This document shows positions 35,101 through 45,206 of a stretch of 64,000 nucleotides of DNA, in pieces; within the stretch, counting starts at the first letter, position 1; the number at the start of each line of letters is the position of its first letter. This DNA comes from Burkholderia pseudomultivorans (GTDB lineage Bacteria > Pseudomonadota > Gammaproteobacteria > Burkholderiales > Burkholderiaceae), in the NCBI RefSeq assembly GCF_001718415.1, contig NZ_CP013378.1, positions 3,906,001 to 3,970,000 of the forward strand, in the 5' to 3' direction. Both the position numbers and the translations under genes were made by a program. Below the pieces are notes generated by a model. The model saw nothing but the letters and a program-made list of their open reading frames with translations. It did not search any database and had not been told where the DNA came from.

Positions 35101-37493
35101 CGCCGACACGCTCCGCGACGATCGCCCCTCCGACGGCGCAATCGAGCGGCGCGGTATCCGCTCATCCCGCAGCGGCGACGCCGGCACCAGCCGTTCCGTC
35201 GAATCGCGTGGCCGACATCCCCGCTACCGCTACGCCGTCCGCCGCGACCGAAACGACGCGAACCGCAATCGATGCACCTGTCGTCGCGGCTCCCGCCGCG
35301 ATCGCTCCGATGACGACGGGAACGTCGGCTTCCGTTCACTCGGCGACCAGCTCACCCGTGACGACGACTGGCACGACCGCCGGCGCTCTCGCGCCGGCTG
35401 CCGCGCCCGTGTCGCCGGCAGCCCCCACGGCGACGCTTTCCGGCAGCCCTGCCGTGCCGACCGTACCCACCGGCACACCGGTCACGCCCGCGAGCGTCGA
35501 GACGACCGCTCCGGCTGCCGTACCGGCCGCATCGACAACGCCTGCCGCAGCAACCGCGCTCTCCGCGGCGCCCGCCACGTCGTTCACGACAGCGGCCAGC
35601 CCCGCCCTCGCGCCTGCAAACGGCACCGCGTCGAACACCGCCGCGGCAGCGACCTACGGATCCACGCCAGGCGCCCCGTCAGCCGCATCCAGCGGATCCG
35701 TGCCGCATGGCGTACCGGCCCCGTCCATCGCATCGCCAGCGCCACAGTCACCGCTCTCCCCCGCCACGGCCGTTGCGCCCGCATTCGTCGTGGCCGCGCC
35801 GGCTTCGACCGTTCCCGGCACCAACCCGCCCGCGCCGCCGGTCGTCGCACCGGTCGCCGCTGCCGCATCCGTCGACTCGACCGCGCCGGCAACGGCCGCC
35901 CCGAGCGCCGACACCGCAGCCGCCGCGCCATTGCCCGCTGCGCCCACCGCACCCGACACCCCGGCCCGCCAGCCGCGCCCGAATGCATTCGAATTCCACG
36001 CGCCCGCGTCGTTCGACGTCGAACTGCCGACGCTCGACCTGCTCGAGCCTGCGTCGGACGACATCGAGACGATCAGCGACGAACATCTCGCGCAGACCGG
36101 CCAGGTGATCGAGCAGCGCCTGCAGGAATTCAAGGTGCCGGTGACGGTCGTCGGCGCGTCGGCCGGCCCCGTGATCACGCGCTTCGAGATCGAGCCCGCG
36201 CTCGGCGTGCGCGGCAGCCAGATCGTCGGGCTGATGAAGGACCTGTCGCGCGGCCTCGGCCTCACGTCGATCCGCGTCGTCGAGACGATTCCCGGCAAGA
36301 CCTGCATGGGCCTCGAACTGCCGAACGCGAAACGCCAGATGATCCGGCTGTCGGAGATCCTCGAGTCGCGCCAGTACCAGCATTCGGCGTCGCAGCTGAC
36401 GATCGCGATGGGCAAGGACATCACCGGTCATCCGGTCGTCACCGATCTCGCGAAGGCGCCGCACATGCTCGTGGCCGGCACCACCGGTTCGGGCAAGTCG
36501 GTCGCGATCAACGCGATGATCCTGTCGCTGCTGTACAAGGCGACGCCCGACGACGTGCGCCTCATCATGATCGACCCGAAGATGCTGGAGCTGTCGGTCT
36601 ACGAGGGGATTCCGCACCTGCTCGCGCCGGTCGTCACCGACATGAAGCTCGCCGCGAATGCGCTGAACTGGTGCGTCGGCGAGATGGAGAAGCGCTACCG
36701 GCTGATGTCGGCCGTCGGCGTGCGCAACCTCGCGGGCTTCAACCAGAAGATCCGCGACGCCGAGGCGAAGGAAAAGAAGATCGGCAACCCGTTCTCGCTG
36801 ACGCCGGACGATCCGGAACCGCTGTCGACGCTGCCGCTGATCGTCGTCGTGATCGACGAGCTGGCCGACCTGATGATGGTCGCAGGCAAGAAGATCGAGG
36901 AGCTGATCGCCCGCCTCGCGCAGAAGGCGCGCGCGGCCGGCATCCACCTGATCCTAGCCACGCAGCGTCCGTCGGTCGACGTGATCACCGGCCTGATCAA
37001 GGCGAACATCCCGACGCGCGTCGCGTTCCAGGTGTCGTCGAAGATCGATTCGCGCACGATTCTCGACCAGATGGGCGCCGAATCGCTGCTCGGCCAGGGC
37101 GACATGCTGTTCCTGCCGCCCGGCACCGGCTATCCGCAGCGCGTGCACGGCGCGTTCGTCGCCGACGAGGAAGTGCACCGGATCGTCGAATACCTGAAGC
37201 AGTTCGGCGAGCCGCAGTACGAGGAAGGCATTCTCGACGGCCCCGCGGCCGACGGCGCGACGCAGGACCTGTTCGGCGACGCGCCCGACGCGGAAGCCGA
37301 TCCGCTGTACGACGAAGCCGTCGCCTTCGTCGTGCGCACGCGGCGTGCGTCGATCTCGTCGGTGCAGCGGCAGCTGCGCATCGGCTACAACCGCGCCGCG
37401 CGTCTCGTCGAGCAGATGGAAGCGGCCGGGCTGGTATCGTCGATGGGCATCAACGGCAGTCGCGAGGTGCTCGTGCCGGCCGCGGCGGACTGA
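32121..37493 (+). CDS. ftsK: DNA translocase FtsK with very long linker
   Basis: A 1790-residue divisome-linked DNA pump for chromosome segregation. The N-terminus has about three membrane helices (5-27, 41-61, 75-105). A Pro/Ala/Ser/Thr-rich linker spans roughly 130-1290. The motor domains follow: alpha from ~1290, RecA-like beta with Walker A GTTGSGKS (1453-1460) and Walker B VVIDE (Asp1579-Glu1580), and the C-terminal winged-helix gamma domain (~1726-1790, [24 protein letters not shown]), which reads KOPS sites and contacts XerD. E. coli FtsK is 1329 residues with four helices, so the linker here is about 500 residues longer. The ATG lacks a clear ribosome site. The usual trxB/lolA neighbours are absent. 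Confidence 0.94.
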   Translation: MHTVVFGWFGVSAVWFLLLFWRLVQAMLPGGGGLAGRGSIRLWLGFAAVFVASCTLTSALSGPDTNALGHAFAAGFAHVLGPVGTPVAMVVLLFAGLPWLTGIGWRQFAAWVDTSFGVKLSRDRGDDDAHGIADLPRSALHRDDDIVQPTTAHTVNSMAPRQNGRYARPTLWKPDPQARPQPRRKTAPRPPVEPVAPSGWLKPSAPAGRTPPPPSVPVTTGAMPPPTTGSTASLARAAANAQVPRPDPAPLPAGFEPVRPRPTAARPVAAAALNKQPAAPRAAVTPRPAPATQPRPPVRPVGGIVPAGTASDPSRRRTVTPPPPKRAPLYAWAEKPATPISPAPSVHETLRSIEASTAQWAAMAGAQQPGDAAGAAAAGVAGIAAAGNGMAAPFSATGSDASVSGISDHAAHRGDQTVVREAAPTAHDDDAPIVLDAFAPVEPHGLASTIGAGTATTFGMAAQDAQSGSAVGPHAFASHADNEMHNSVAAPAVPTFDVAPASAPDAAIALAPWEDFAGQSVAAFGGSRDGSSDALSPAAADARPATAAGSRPSVEIAQPEADANRHDGIAPASASSVDTVERAAETDSTASEDGNGKSNSLGAESNAGGVQPVAAPAGPVSPLPASSIGETSAKAVRGAASIAAVAVAADPAAETVEPAAAGSVVTKPVADAGSSMQDSVQSAAKPAPASGVTAVASTPKSSVAQPFSAATIAATPSPADAASGGSTPLASAANGAPVATTGSASGPATPASTASTAPIAAMLSPGDSTASTSGSAALTPAANSAPSAATPSSGGSTVSAPGSAAPAPAANTISITATSDEAATSSTGSAAPVPASAASIAATTSPLGAATAASGSFAQASASASSAESSPIGVARTAADTIAQPSASAAQTVRVPSSGGAAGSAPASVQPTAASSTLAGTSAAIGVARAASGLVSQSPAPAAFAPASANALPGSTALQPSAAPIADTATHTPTAAPTAASGTTMSTHQPSAVAPTRSATIAPPTAQSSGAVSAHPAAATPAPAVPSNRVADIPATATPSAATETTRTAIDAPVVAAPAAIAPMTTGTSASVHSATSSPVTTTGTTAGALAPAAAPVSPAAPTATLSGSPAVPTVPTGTPVTPASVETTAPAAVPAASTTPAAATALSAAPATSFTTAASPALAPANGTASNTAAAATYGSTPGAPSAASSGSVPHGVPAPSIASPAPQSPLSPATAVAPAFVVAAPASTVPGTNPPAPPVVAPVAAAASVDSTAPATAAPSADTAAAAPLPAAPTAPDTPARQPRPNAFEFHAPASFDVELPTLDLLEPASDDIETISDEHLAQTGQVIEQRLQEFKVPVTVVGASAGPVITRFEIEPALGVRGSQIVGLMKDLSRGLGLTSIRVVETIPGKTCMGLELPNAKRQMIRLSEILESRQYQHSASQLTIAMGKDITGHPVVTDLAKAPHMLVAGTTGSGKSVAINAMILSLLYKATPDDVRLIMIDPKMLELSVYEGIPHLLAPVVTDMKLAANALNWCVGEMEKRYRLMSAVGVRNLAGFNQKIRDAEAKEKKIGNPFSLTPDDPEPLSTLPLIVVVIDELADLMMVAGKKIEELIARLAQKARAAGIHLILATQRPSVDVITGLIKANIPTRVAFQVSSKIDSRTILDQMGAESLLGQGDMLFLPPGTGYPQRVHGAFVADEEVHRIVEYLKQFGEPQYEEGILDGPAADGATQDLFGDAPDAEADPLYDEAVAFVVRTRRASISSVQRQLRIGYNRAARLVEQMEAAGLVSSMGINGSREVLVPAAAD

Positions 37494-37575
37494 GCGACCG
37501 ATCGGCCGATACTCTGCGATCGGCCGCAACCGGAACCCGCGAAACCGGCGCGCGTCGCCGGCCTCGCGAAACACG

Positions 37576-37611
37576 AAGGGCGCTGCGGTTCATCCGCCGC
37601 GCCCTTTTCAT
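37576..37611 (+). terminator. Terminator of ftsK
   Basis: A stem of eight plus four pairs (37576-37588 with 37594-37606, one mismatch) and a five-base loop, followed by TTTTCATTT on the plus strand. It lies between the convergent ftsK and lactonase genes. Confidence 0.8.
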
Positions 37612-38859
37612 TTACTGCGGCACCCCCACCAGCTTGAAATCGACCGGCTTGCCGACCGAGACCTTCTGCGGATTGGCGCCCAGCAGGCCGGTATCGACGT
37701 CGCGGCTGAACACGTAGAACGTATCGCTGTCCTGGTTGCCGACGATCAGCCACTTGCCGGTCGGGTCGATCAGGAACTCGCGCGGCGTCCGGCCGAGGCT
37801 CGACTGGCGGCCGACCGTCTTCAGCCGACCATCGGCCCGGTTCACCGCGTAGATCACGATGTCGTTCGCGTCGCCGCGGTTGCTCGCGTACAGGAACCGG
37901 CCGTCCGGCGACAGATGGATCGCGCCGCCGCCGACCTTGCCCTTGAAGCCCGGCGCCGTCATCGGCACCGTCTCGACCGGCGTCAGCTTGCCGTCGTGAT
38001 AGCCGAACACCTCCACCGACGCGTTCAGTTCGCTCGTCACGTACGCGAACCGGCCGTCGGCGCTGAATACCATGTGACGCGGCCCCGAGCCGGCCTTCAC
38101 GGGCGTGTAGCGCGTGTCGGTCGGGCTGACCAGGCCGCGGCTGCCGTCCACCGTGTAGCGGTAGCCGTAGATCTTGTCGGTGCCGAGATCCTGCACGAAC
38201 AGATAGCGGCCGTCCGGCGAGAACACCGTCGAATGCACGTGCGCGCCGTCCTGACGGCCCTTCACCGGCCCCGTGCCTTCATGGTGCACGGTCAGCACGG
38301 CCGGCCCGACCGCGCCGCCGCTGCCGATCGGGAACACCGCGAAGCTGCCGCCCGGATCCGCCGCGACCGAATAATTGGCCGTCACGAGGTATTTGCCGTC
38401 CGGCGACAGCGCGAGATAGCAAGGATCGTTCCCTTCTGAAGAAACGCGGTCGATGAACGTGAGCGCCCCCGTCCTCGCGTCGAAGCGGAATGCGCTGATG
38501 CCGCCGCGCTGGGTGGCCGGCCCGTTGTCGCCGGGCAGCTCGTTGACCGCGTAGACGGTCTGACCGTCGCGGCTAGGCAACAGGTACGACGGGTTCACCG
38601 TCTTCGCCGACGACACCGGCGCGACGCTGCCGGTTTTCGTATCGAAACGGTAAACATAGATCCCGTCGCTGCCGCCACCGGTATAGGTGCCGACCAGCAG
38701 GTTGTAGACGCCGTCGGCCGATGCCGGCGATTGCTGCGCAAATGCATGGGTCGCGGACAGCGAAAGCACGATCGCGAAACCTTTCATCCAGTGAGCGAAC
38801 CTAAGCGGGAACCCTCGTGTCGAAGCGCGGGCGTCATGCTCGCGTAAACGGTTGGGCAT
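37612..38859 (-). CDS. Exported lactonase-family seven-bladed beta-propeller (6-phosphogluconolactonase-like)
   Basis: A 415-residue protein of the PF10282 lactonase family. After a long signal peptide (charged first 25 residues, core FAIVLSLSATHAFAQ) come repeated propeller blades with YLVTANY, FSPDGRYLFVQD, FSADGRFAYVTSE, LSPDGRFLYASNR. Cytoplasmic relatives (Pgl) hydrolyse 6-phosphogluconolactone; the exported form here must act on another lactone or be a binding protein. The ATG at 38859 has an ideal AAGGAGG site. It diverges from the GH15 gene. Confidence 0.87.
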   Translation of the reverse strand: MPNRLREHDARASTRGFPLRFAHWMKGFAIVLSLSATHAFAQQSPASADGVYNLLVGTYTGGGSDGIYVYRFDTKTGSVAPVSSAKTVNPSYLLPSRDGQTVYAVNELPGDNGPATQRGGISAFRFDARTGALTFIDRVSSEGNDPCYLALSPDGKYLVTANYSVAADPGGSFAVFPIGSGGAVGPAVLTVHHEGTGPVKGRQDGAHVHSTVFSPDGRYLFVQDLGTDKIYGYRYTVDGSRGLVSPTDTRYTPVKAGSGPRHMVFSADGRFAYVTSELNASVEVFGYHDGKLTPVETVPMTAPGFKGKVGGGAIHLSPDGRFLYASNRGDANDIVIYAVNRADGRLKTVGRQSSLGRTPREFLIDPTGKWLIVGNQDSDTFYVFSRDVDTGLLGANPQKVSVGKPVDFKLVGVPQ

Positions 38860-39022
38860 TGAATCCTCCTTGCGTCGAGTCGCTTCAAGTGTTGAGATAG
38901 GACGAAACGCCGGCCGTTCATGCGCTCCGCCGCCCGGCCGAGTATACGGGCCGCGGCGCTCGGGCGTGAAGCCCGCTCGCCGTAGTCCGCATTGTGAACT
39001 CGATATCCAAGGACCGCCGCCC

Positions 39023-40852
39023 ATGCCCGCCCTGATCGAAGACTACGCCCTCGTCGGCGACGGCCACACGGCCGCGCTGATCGCAAAAGACGGCTCCGTC
39101 GACTGGCTGTGCTGGCCCCGCTTCGACTCGGGGGCCTGCTTCGCGGCACTCGTCGGCACGCCCGAGCACGGCCGCTGGCTGCTTGCGCCGGCCGCCGACG
39201 CCGCGATCACGCACACGACCCGCCGCTATCGCGGCGACACGCTGATTCTCGAAACCGACTATGAGAGCGCCGACGGCGCCGTGACCGTGGTCGACTTCAT
39301 GCCGCCCGGCAACGGCTGGTCCGAGCTGGTGCGGATCGTCGTCGGCCGGCGCGGCACGATGAAGATGCGCATGGAACTGGTGCTGCGCTTCGACTACGGC
39401 TTCTCGATCCCGTGGGTCACGCAGCTCGCGCGCGAGGACGGCATGAAGGCGATCGCAGGCCCCGACACGGTCGTGCTGCGCACGCCGGTGCCGCTCACCG
39501 GCAAGAACCTGCATACGCTCGCCGAATTCACGGTAAGCGCCGACGAACGCGTGCCGTTCTCGCTCGGCTACGCACCGTCGCACCTGCGTCTGCCGCCCGC
39601 GCGCGATCCGCTGTCGATGCTCGCGCGCACCGAGAACTACTGGCTCGAATGGTCGGGCCGCTGCCAGGTGCAGGGCCGCTACGCGGCCGCCGTGCGCCGT
39701 TCGCTGATCACGCTGAAGGCGCTCGCGTACGAGCCGACCGGCGGCATCGTCGCCGCGCCGACCACGTCGCTGCCGGAAAAGATCGGCGGCAACCGCAACT
39801 GGGACTACCGCTTCTGCTGGCTGCGCGACGCGACGATCACGCTGCTCGCGCTGATGCGCGGCGGCTACTACGACGAGGCGCGCGCGTGGCGCGCCTGGCT
39901 CGGCCGCGTGATGGCCGGCTCGCCCGAGCAGATCCAGATCATGTACGGGATCGCCGGCGAGCGCCGGCTGCCGGAGATGGAGCTCGACTGGCTGCCCGGC
40001 TACCAGGATTCGAAGCCGGTGCGGGTCGGCAATGGCGCGGCGAACCAGCTGCAGCTCGACGTGTTCGGCGAGGTGATGGCCGCGCTGCACCTCGCGCGCG
40101 TGGGCGGCCTGCAGGCCGACGATACGGTGTGGTCGGTGCAATGCGCGCTGCTCGATCATCTCGAGAAGATCTGGCAGGAGCCCGACGAAGGCATCTGGGA
40201 AACGCGCGGCGGCCGCCGCCATTTCACGTTCTCGAAGGTGATGGCGTGGGTCGCGTTCGACCGCGCGATCAAGTCGGCCGAGATGTTCCGCCTGTCCGGC
40301 CCGCTCGACCGCTGGCGCGCGATGCGCGAGCGGATTCACGCGGACGTGTGCGAGAAGGCCTGGCACGAGGAGAAGCAGGCGTTCGCGCAGAGCTACGGCA
40401 GCGACGAGCTCGACGCGAGCGTGCTGCTGCTGCCGCTGCTCGGCTTCCTGCCGCCGGAAGACCCGCGCATCGTCGGCACGGTCGAGGCGATCGAGCGCGA
40501 ATTGCTGCACGACGGGCTCGTGATGCGCTACCGCACGACCGAGTACAACGACGGCCTGCCGCCCGGCGAAGGCACGTTTCTCGCATGCAGCTTCTGGCTC
40601 GTCGACAATTACGCGCTGCTCGGCCGGATCGACGATGCGCACCGGCTGTTCGGCCGGCTGCTCGCGCTGTCGAACGACCTCGGACTGCTCGCGGAGGAGT
40701 ACGATCCGGTCGAGGGGCGCCTCGTCGGCAATTTCCCGCAGGCGTTCTCGCACGTCGCGCTCGTGCATACGGCCATGAACCTCATGCACCATGAAGATGC
40801 AATGGCGCGCGCGGCGGGCCAGCCGGCGCCGGCCGTGGCCACGGGACGCTGA
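39023..40852 (+). CDS. Glycoside hydrolase family 15 enzyme (trehalase/glucoamylase-like)
   Basis: A 609-residue cytoplasmic enzyme. It begins IEDYALVGDGHTAALIAKDGSVDWLCWPRFDS, the typical bacterial GH15 N-terminal beta domain. An (alpha/alpha)6 barrel follows with NRNWDYRFCWLRDATITL, WLPGYQDSKPVRVGNGAANQLQLDVFGE and TEYNDGLPPGEGTFLACSFWLVD, where the acidic catalytic residues are expected. Related proteins hydrolyse trehalose or short alpha-glucans; substrate not fixed. AAGGA precedes the ATG at 39023. Confidence 0.92.
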   Translation: MPALIEDYALVGDGHTAALIAKDGSVDWLCWPRFDSGACFAALVGTPEHGRWLLAPAADAAITHTTRRYRGDTLILETDYESADGAVTVVDFMPPGNGWSELVRIVVGRRGTMKMRMELVLRFDYGFSIPWVTQLAREDGMKAIAGPDTVVLRTPVPLTGKNLHTLAEFTVSADERVPFSLGYAPSHLRLPPARDPLSMLARTENYWLEWSGRCQVQGRYAAAVRRSLITLKALAYEPTGGIVAAPTTSLPEKIGGNRNWDYRFCWLRDATITLLALMRGGYYDEARAWRAWLGRVMAGSPEQIQIMYGIAGERRLPEMELDWLPGYQDSKPVRVGNGAANQLQLDVFGEVMAALHLARVGGLQADDTVWSVQCALLDHLEKIWQEPDEGIWETRGGRRHFTFSKVMAWVAFDRAIKSAEMFRLSGPLDRWRAMRERIHADVCEKAWHEEKQAFAQSYGSDELDASVLLLPLLGFLPPEDPRIVGTVEAIERELLHDGLVMRYRTTEYNDGLPPGEGTFLACSFWLVDNYALLGRIDDAHRLFGRLLALSNDLGLLAEEYDPVEGRLVGNFPQAFSHVALVHTAMNLMHHEDAMARAAGQPAPAVATGR

Positions 40853-40916
40853 AACCGGCCTGCGCAGCTTGGTCAGAGAACGTCAAATCGCAAAAATTTG
40901 ATGAAATATCGGGGAA

Positions 40917-40983
40917 ATGTTGCATTGCACCACCGATCGTTGTCCGATATGATCGACGCGATTGTCCGGCCGCACTGCAACAT
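40917..40983. promoter_or_regulatory. phaZ promoter flanked by an 8-base inverted repeat
   Basis: TTGCAC (40925-40930) and TATGAT (40948-40953) are 17 bases apart, a good sigma-70 promoter on the plus strand. ATGTTGCA at 40917-40924 directly abuts the -35 box, and its exact inverse TGCAACAT is at 40976-40983, downstream of the expected transcription start near 40960. The arrangement suggests a dimeric or looping repressor. PhaR, the PHA-responsive repressor, is a candidate by function only. Confidence 0.65.
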
Positions 40984-41063
40984 GGCCGGCCGCTGACCCA
41001 CACGGCACGCGGCGACGCCCCACGCCGCCATTGCGCACCGTCCCCCACGCGGGAGTAGCCTGC

Positions 41064-42533
41064 ATGCTTTACCAACTGCACGAATTCCAGCGAGCGATGC
41101 TGAGCCCGCTCACGGCCTGGGCCCAGGCTGCATCGAAATCGTTCGCCAACCCGTCCAGCCCGTTCTCGCTGATGCCCGGCGCGCCGCGCATGGCGGCCGC
41201 CTACGAGCTGCTGTACCGGCTCGGCAAGGATTACGAGAAGCCGGAATTCAACCTTCACCAGATCGTCAAGGACGGCCACAACATCCCGATCGTCGAGCAG
41301 ACGATCATCGAGAAGCCGTTCTGCCGGCTGCTGCGTTTCAAACGCTATTCGGACGATGCCGATGCCGTCACGCAGCTGAAGGACGAGCCGACCGTGCTGG
41401 TCTGCGCGCCGCTGTCGGGCCACCACTCGACGCTGCTGCGCGACACCGTGCGCACGCTGCTGCAGGATCACAAGGTCTACATCACCGACTGGATCGATGC
41501 GCGGATGGTGCCGGTCGAGACCGGTCCGTTCCATCTGCACGACTACATCGCGTACATCCAGGAATTCATCCGCCATATCGGCGCGCGCAACCTGCACGTG
41601 ATCTCGGTGTGTCAGCCCACGGTGCCGGTGCTCGCGGCGATCTCGCTGATGGCGAGCCGCGGCGAGGACACGCCGCTCACGATGACGATGATGGGTGGCC
41701 CGATCGACGCGCGCCGCAGCCCGACGTCGGTGAACTCGCTGGCGACGCAGCATTCGCTGTCGTGGTTCGAGAACAACGTGATCCACACGGTGCCGGCGAA
41801 CTATCCGGGCGAAGGCCGCCAGGTGTATCCGGGCTTCCTGCAGCACACGGGCTTCGTCGCGATGAACCCGGAACGCCATGCGCAATCGCACTGGGACTTC
41901 TACCAGAGCCTGCTGCGCGGCGACGAGGAAGACGCGGAAGCGCACCGCCGCTTCTACGACGAGTACAACGCGGTGCTCGACATGGCCGCCGAGTATTACC
42001 TCGAGACGATCCGCGTGGTGTTCCAGGAATTCCGGCTCGCCGAAGGCACGTGGGAAGTCGGCGGCGAACTCGTGCGTCCGCAGGACATCCGGCGCACCGC
42101 GCTGATGACGATCGAAGGCGAGCTCGACGACATCTCGGGCAGCGGCCAGACGCACGTCGCGCACGAACTGTGCACCGGCATCCCGCAGGACCACCGGCGC
42201 AGCCTGACCGCCGAGAAGTGCGGCCACTACGGGATCTTCTCGGGCCGCCGCTGGCGCACCATCATCTACCCGCAGTTGCGCGACTTCATCCGCGAGCATG
42301 CGCCGGAGCCGAAGCCCGGCGCAGCCAAGGACCGCCCCGACGCACCGGCGGCCAAGACGCTCGCGGCCGTGCCGGCCACCGACAAGGCGCAGGCCGAAAC
42401 CGCCCGCGCCACCGCCGCGAAGCGCACGCGCGTGAAAGCGCCGGCCGCGGCGCCCGCCAAGGCGGCCGCCCCCGCCGCGAAACGCGCGGCCGGCACGCGT
42501 GCGAAACCCGTGCGCGCCCGCAAGGCGGCCTGA
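41064..42533 (+). CDS. phaZ: Intracellular polyhydroxyalkanoate depolymerase PhaZ
   Basis: A 489-residue enzyme that mobilises stored PHB granules. The lipase-box-like segment is SVCQP with catalytic Cys183, matching the cysteine (position 183) of Ralstonia PhaZa1, and no signal peptide is present. Residues 1-410 are the alpha/beta-hydrolase. The last ~75 residues are an Ala/Lys/Pro-rich tail (KRTRVKAPAAAPAKAAAPAAK) resembling histone H1 or PhaM tails, possibly for DNA or granule contact. GGGAG precedes the ATG at 41064. A strong promoter and a bidirectional terminator bracket the gene, so it is monocistronic. Confidence 0.95.
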   Translation: MLYQLHEFQRAMLSPLTAWAQAASKSFANPSSPFSLMPGAPRMAAAYELLYRLGKDYEKPEFNLHQIVKDGHNIPIVEQTIIEKPFCRLLRFKRYSDDADAVTQLKDEPTVLVCAPLSGHHSTLLRDTVRTLLQDHKVYITDWIDARMVPVETGPFHLHDYIAYIQEFIRHIGARNLHVISVCQPTVPVLAAISLMASRGEDTPLTMTMMGGPIDARRSPTSVNSLATQHSLSWFENNVIHTVPANYPGEGRQVYPGFLQHTGFVAMNPERHAQSHWDFYQSLLRGDEEDAEAHRRFYDEYNAVLDMAAEYYLETIRVVFQEFRLAEGTWEVGGELVRPQDIRRTALMTIEGELDDISGSGQTHVAHELCTGIPQDHRRSLTAEKCGHYGIFSGRRWRTIIYPQLRDFIREHAPEPKPGAAKDRPDAPAAKTLAAVPATDKAQAETARATAAKRTRVKAPAAAPAKAAAPAAKRAAGTRAKPVRARKAA

Positions 42534-42552
42534 CGCGCCGCGTTCCGACGAA

Positions 42553-42587
42553 AAAACGCCGCCGTGCGCACAGCACGGCGGCGTTTT
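42553..42587. terminator. Bidirectional terminator between phaZ and tetR-type gene
   Basis: Fifteen perfect pairs (42553-42567 with 42573-42587) and a five-base loop, with A/T runs on both outer arms, giving TTTT on either strand. It serves both convergent genes. Confidence 0.92.
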
Positions 42588-42626
42588 CGTTTCTGCGCGA
42601 GCCGTGGCGCTTCGGGCTGCACCCGT

Positions 42627-43259
42627 TCAGCGCCGCAGCAGGTAGGCGAGCAGCACCTCGGTGTTCATCCTGACCATTTCCGCGCGCTCGTCGGCTTCAC
42701 TGAAGTCGCGGCCGAGCGTCGCGGCGAGCGTGAAGCGGTTCGACACGATGTAGTAGCCGAGCCCGGACAGCGTCACGTAGAAGCGCAGCGGATCGACGTC
42801 GCTGCGGAACAGCCCGGCCTTCTGGCCGCGCGTCAGCACGTTGGCGAGCATCGACACGATCGGCGACATCATCTCGCGGATGCGCGTCGACTTGTGCAGG
42901 TAGCGCGCTTCGTGCAGGTTCTCGTTGTTGATGAGCCGCAGCAGTTCGGGATGGTCGCGATAGTAGTCCCAAACGAAATGCGCAAGCCGCGTGATGGCTT
43001 CGACGGGCGCGACGCCATCGAGATCGAGCACGCGTTCGGCTTCGGTGAGCGCGGAGAACGCGTGTTCGAGCACGGCGGTAAACAGCTGCTCCTTGCTGCC
43101 GAAGTAGTAATAGAGCATGCGCTCGTTGGTCTCGGCCCGCCGCGCGATCTGGTCGACGCGCGCACCGAACAGCCCTCCACTCGCGAATTCTTCGGCTGCC
43201 GCCATCAGAATGCGACGGCGCGTACCTTCAGGATCTCTTTTGATTTTTGGCTGATTCAT
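42627..43259 (-). CDS. TetR-family regulator
   Basis: A 210-residue repressor. The N-terminal helix-turn-helix is TRRRILMAAAEEFASGGLFGARVDQIARRAETNERMLYYYFGSKEQLF (about 13-60). The ligand domain resembles the TetR_C_6 / NicS group, in which several members regulate aromatic or N-heterocycle breakdown. It converges on phaZ and diverges from rnfB; 252 bases separate it from the rnfB start. The regulated gene cannot be assigned: no operator was recognised. Confidence 0.88.
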   Translation of the reverse strand: MNQPKIKRDPEGTRRRILMAAAEEFASGGLFGARVDQIARRAETNERMLYYYFGSKEQLFTAVLEHAFSALTEAERVLDLDGVAPVEAITRLAHFVWDYYRDHPELLRLINNENLHEARYLHKSTRIREMMSPIVSMLANVLTRGQKAGLFRSDVDPLRFYVTLSGLGYYIVSNRFTLAATLGRDFSEADERAEMVRMNTEVLLAYLLRR

Positions 43260-43511
43260 GGTGGCGTTTTGCTATGTGAGCCGCGTGATCCGGACCGGCA
43301 CCCCCACCGCCTCGGCGCCGGCCGCCGTGGAACGGACGCGCCGCGTGCGGCCGCCCTCCTGCTGCGCTCCTGCAAAAAAGCGGTTTGATTATGCGCACAG
43401 ACGGCGTCCAGCGCAATGCGGGAAATCGGCGATAATCTGGGTTTGGCAAACCTTTCCGGCCGCACCCGCTGCGGCCGAGAGCCATTCGGCGCCGCAGCGC
43501 CCGTTGTCACC

Positions 43512-44405
43512 GTGACCGATTCCAAGACACTCGCAGATCGCATCGAAGATCTGCTTCCCCAGACCCAATGCACGAAGTGCGGCTATAACGGCTGCCGTCC
43601 GTACGCCGAGGCGATCGCCGCCGGCGACGCGAACTACAACCAGTGCCCGCCCGGCGGCGCCCAAGGCATCGCGCGGCTCGCGGGCCTGCTCGGCAAGCCG
43701 GTGATTCCGCTGAATCCCGTCAACGGCAGCGAACATCCGCGCGCGGTCGCCTTCATCGACGAAAGCCTCTGCATCGGCTGCACGCTGTGCATGCAGGCCT
43801 GCCCGGTCGACGCGATCGTCGGCGCGCCCAAGCAGATGCACACGATCGTCGAATCGCTGTGCACCGGCTGCGACCTGTGCGTGCCGCCCTGCCCGGTCGA
43901 CTGCATTGCGATGGTGCCCGTCACCGGCGAGCGCACCGGCTGGGACGCGTGGACGCAGGAGCAGGCCGATGCCGCGCGCGAACGCCACGACCGGCGTCTC
44001 GCCCGCCAGCGCCGCGAGCGCGAGGCGGCCGAGGCGCGCGCCGCCGCACGGCGCGCCGCCAGCGCAAGCGCCGCGAAGACGGGCGCGGAACAAGCCGCCG
44101 CACCGGCCGCCGAGGACGATGCCGCCGCGAAGAAACGCGCGATCATCGCCGCCGCACTCGAACGCGCGCGCAAGAAGAAGGAAGAACTCGCGTCGCAGGG
44201 CGCCGCGCCGAAGAACACCGAAGGCGTGAGCGCGGCCGTGCAGGCGCAGATCGACGCGGCCGAAGCGCGCCGCAAGCGGCTCGCCGAACAGCGGGCCGCG
44301 CGCGATGCGGAGGCGGCCGGCCCGGCATCCGGCGACGACGCCCCCGCCGCCAACGACCAGGACGACCCCGGCCCGTCTGCGCCGCCCGACAAGAACGCTC
44401 CATGA
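43512..44405 (+). CDS. rnfB: RnfB-like ferredoxin subunit (orphan)
   Basis: A 297-residue iron-sulfur protein. It has the RnfB [4Fe-4S] motif [16 protein letters not shown]...CPPGG followed by two ferredoxin clusters [12 protein letters not shown] and [12 protein letters not shown]. The C-terminal ~120 residues are a charged Ala/Arg/Glu/Lys coiled coil. The N-terminal membrane anchor of true RnfB is missing. The start is set at GTG 43512; an upstream ATG at 43416 would precede the likely promoter (GATAAT at 43431-43436). No other rnf gene is near. Its stop overlaps the nth start (ATGA), mirroring the rsx-nth linkage of E. coli. Confidence 0.9.
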   Translation: MTDSKTLADRIEDLLPQTQCTKCGYNGCRPYAEAIAAGDANYNQCPPGGAQGIARLAGLLGKPVIPLNPVNGSEHPRAVAFIDESLCIGCTLCMQACPVDAIVGAPKQMHTIVESLCTGCDLCVPPCPVDCIAMVPVTGERTGWDAWTQEQADAARERHDRRLARQRREREAAEARAAARRAASASAAKTGAEQAAAPAAEDDAAAKKRAIIAAALERARKKKEELASQGAAPKNTEGVSAAVQAQIDAAEARRKRLAEQRAARDAEAAGPASGDDAPAANDQDDPGPSAPPDKNAP

Positions 44406-45046
44406 ACGCCAGCAAACGACGCGCGATCTACGAAACGCTGCAGAGCCTCAATCCGCATCCGACCAGCGAGCTCGAATACTCGACGCCGTTCGAGCTGCTG
44501 ATCGCGGTCATGCTGTCCGCGCAGGCGACCGACGTGTCGGTCAACAAGGCGATGCGCAAGATGTTCCCGGTCGCGAACACCCCGCGACAAATCGTCGCGC
44601 TGGGCGAGGAAGGCGTCGCCGACTACATCAAGACGATCGGGCTCTACCGGACCAAGGCGAAGAACGTCGTCGCGGCCTGCCGGATCCTGCTCGACCGCTA
44701 CGACGGCGAGGTGCCGGCCGACCGCGAGGCGCTCGAAAGCCTGCCCGGCGTCGGCCGCAAGACCGCCAACGTCGTGCTGAACACCGCGTTCGGCCAGCCG
44801 ACCATCGCGGTCGACACGCATATCTTCCGCGTCGCGAACCGCACGGGGCTCGCGCCCGGCAAGGATGTGCGGGCCGTCGAGGCCGCCCTCGAGAAGTTCA
44901 CGCCGAAGGAATTCCTGCACGACGCGCACCACTGGCTGATCCTGCACGGCCGCTACGTGTGCAAGGCGCGCAAGCCCGAATGCTGGCACTGCGCGATCGA
45001 GCCGCTGTGCGAATTCCGGCCGAAGACGCCGCCGCCCAACGAATAA
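44402..45046 (+). CDS. nth: Endonuclease III
   Basis: A 214-residue base-excision repair glycosylase/AP lyase for oxidised pyrimidines. The helix-hairpin-helix [14 protein letters not shown] carries the catalytic Lys120-type residue, VDTH the conserved Asp, and the C-terminal [4Fe-4S] ligands follow C-x6-C-x2-C-x5-C. Length equals E. coli Nth (211). Start overlaps the rnfB stop, so synthesis is coupled to an iron-sulfur electron carrier. Confidence 0.97.
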   Translation: MNASKRRAIYETLQSLNPHPTSELEYSTPFELLIAVMLSAQATDVSVNKAMRKMFPVANTPRQIVALGEEGVADYIKTIGLYRTKAKNVVAACRILLDRYDGEVPADREALESLPGVGRKTANVVLNTAFGQPTIAVDTHIFRVANRTGLAPGKDVRAVEAALEKFTPKEFLHDAHHWLILHGRYVCKARKPECWHCAIEPLCEFRPKTPPPNE

Positions 45047-45206
45047 GCCGGCAGCGCCGGTTGACGGGCTGTCGCGCGAACCCGATCGATCCCGGCGCCC
45101 GCAACGGGGCCCCGCGAACCGCCCCGCCTGGCGGGCGCCCGGGCAACGCATCCGCGCGCCGGGGAGGTCCGGTTCCCCGAACCGGCCCCGCGCCCTTCCC
45201 GACCGG

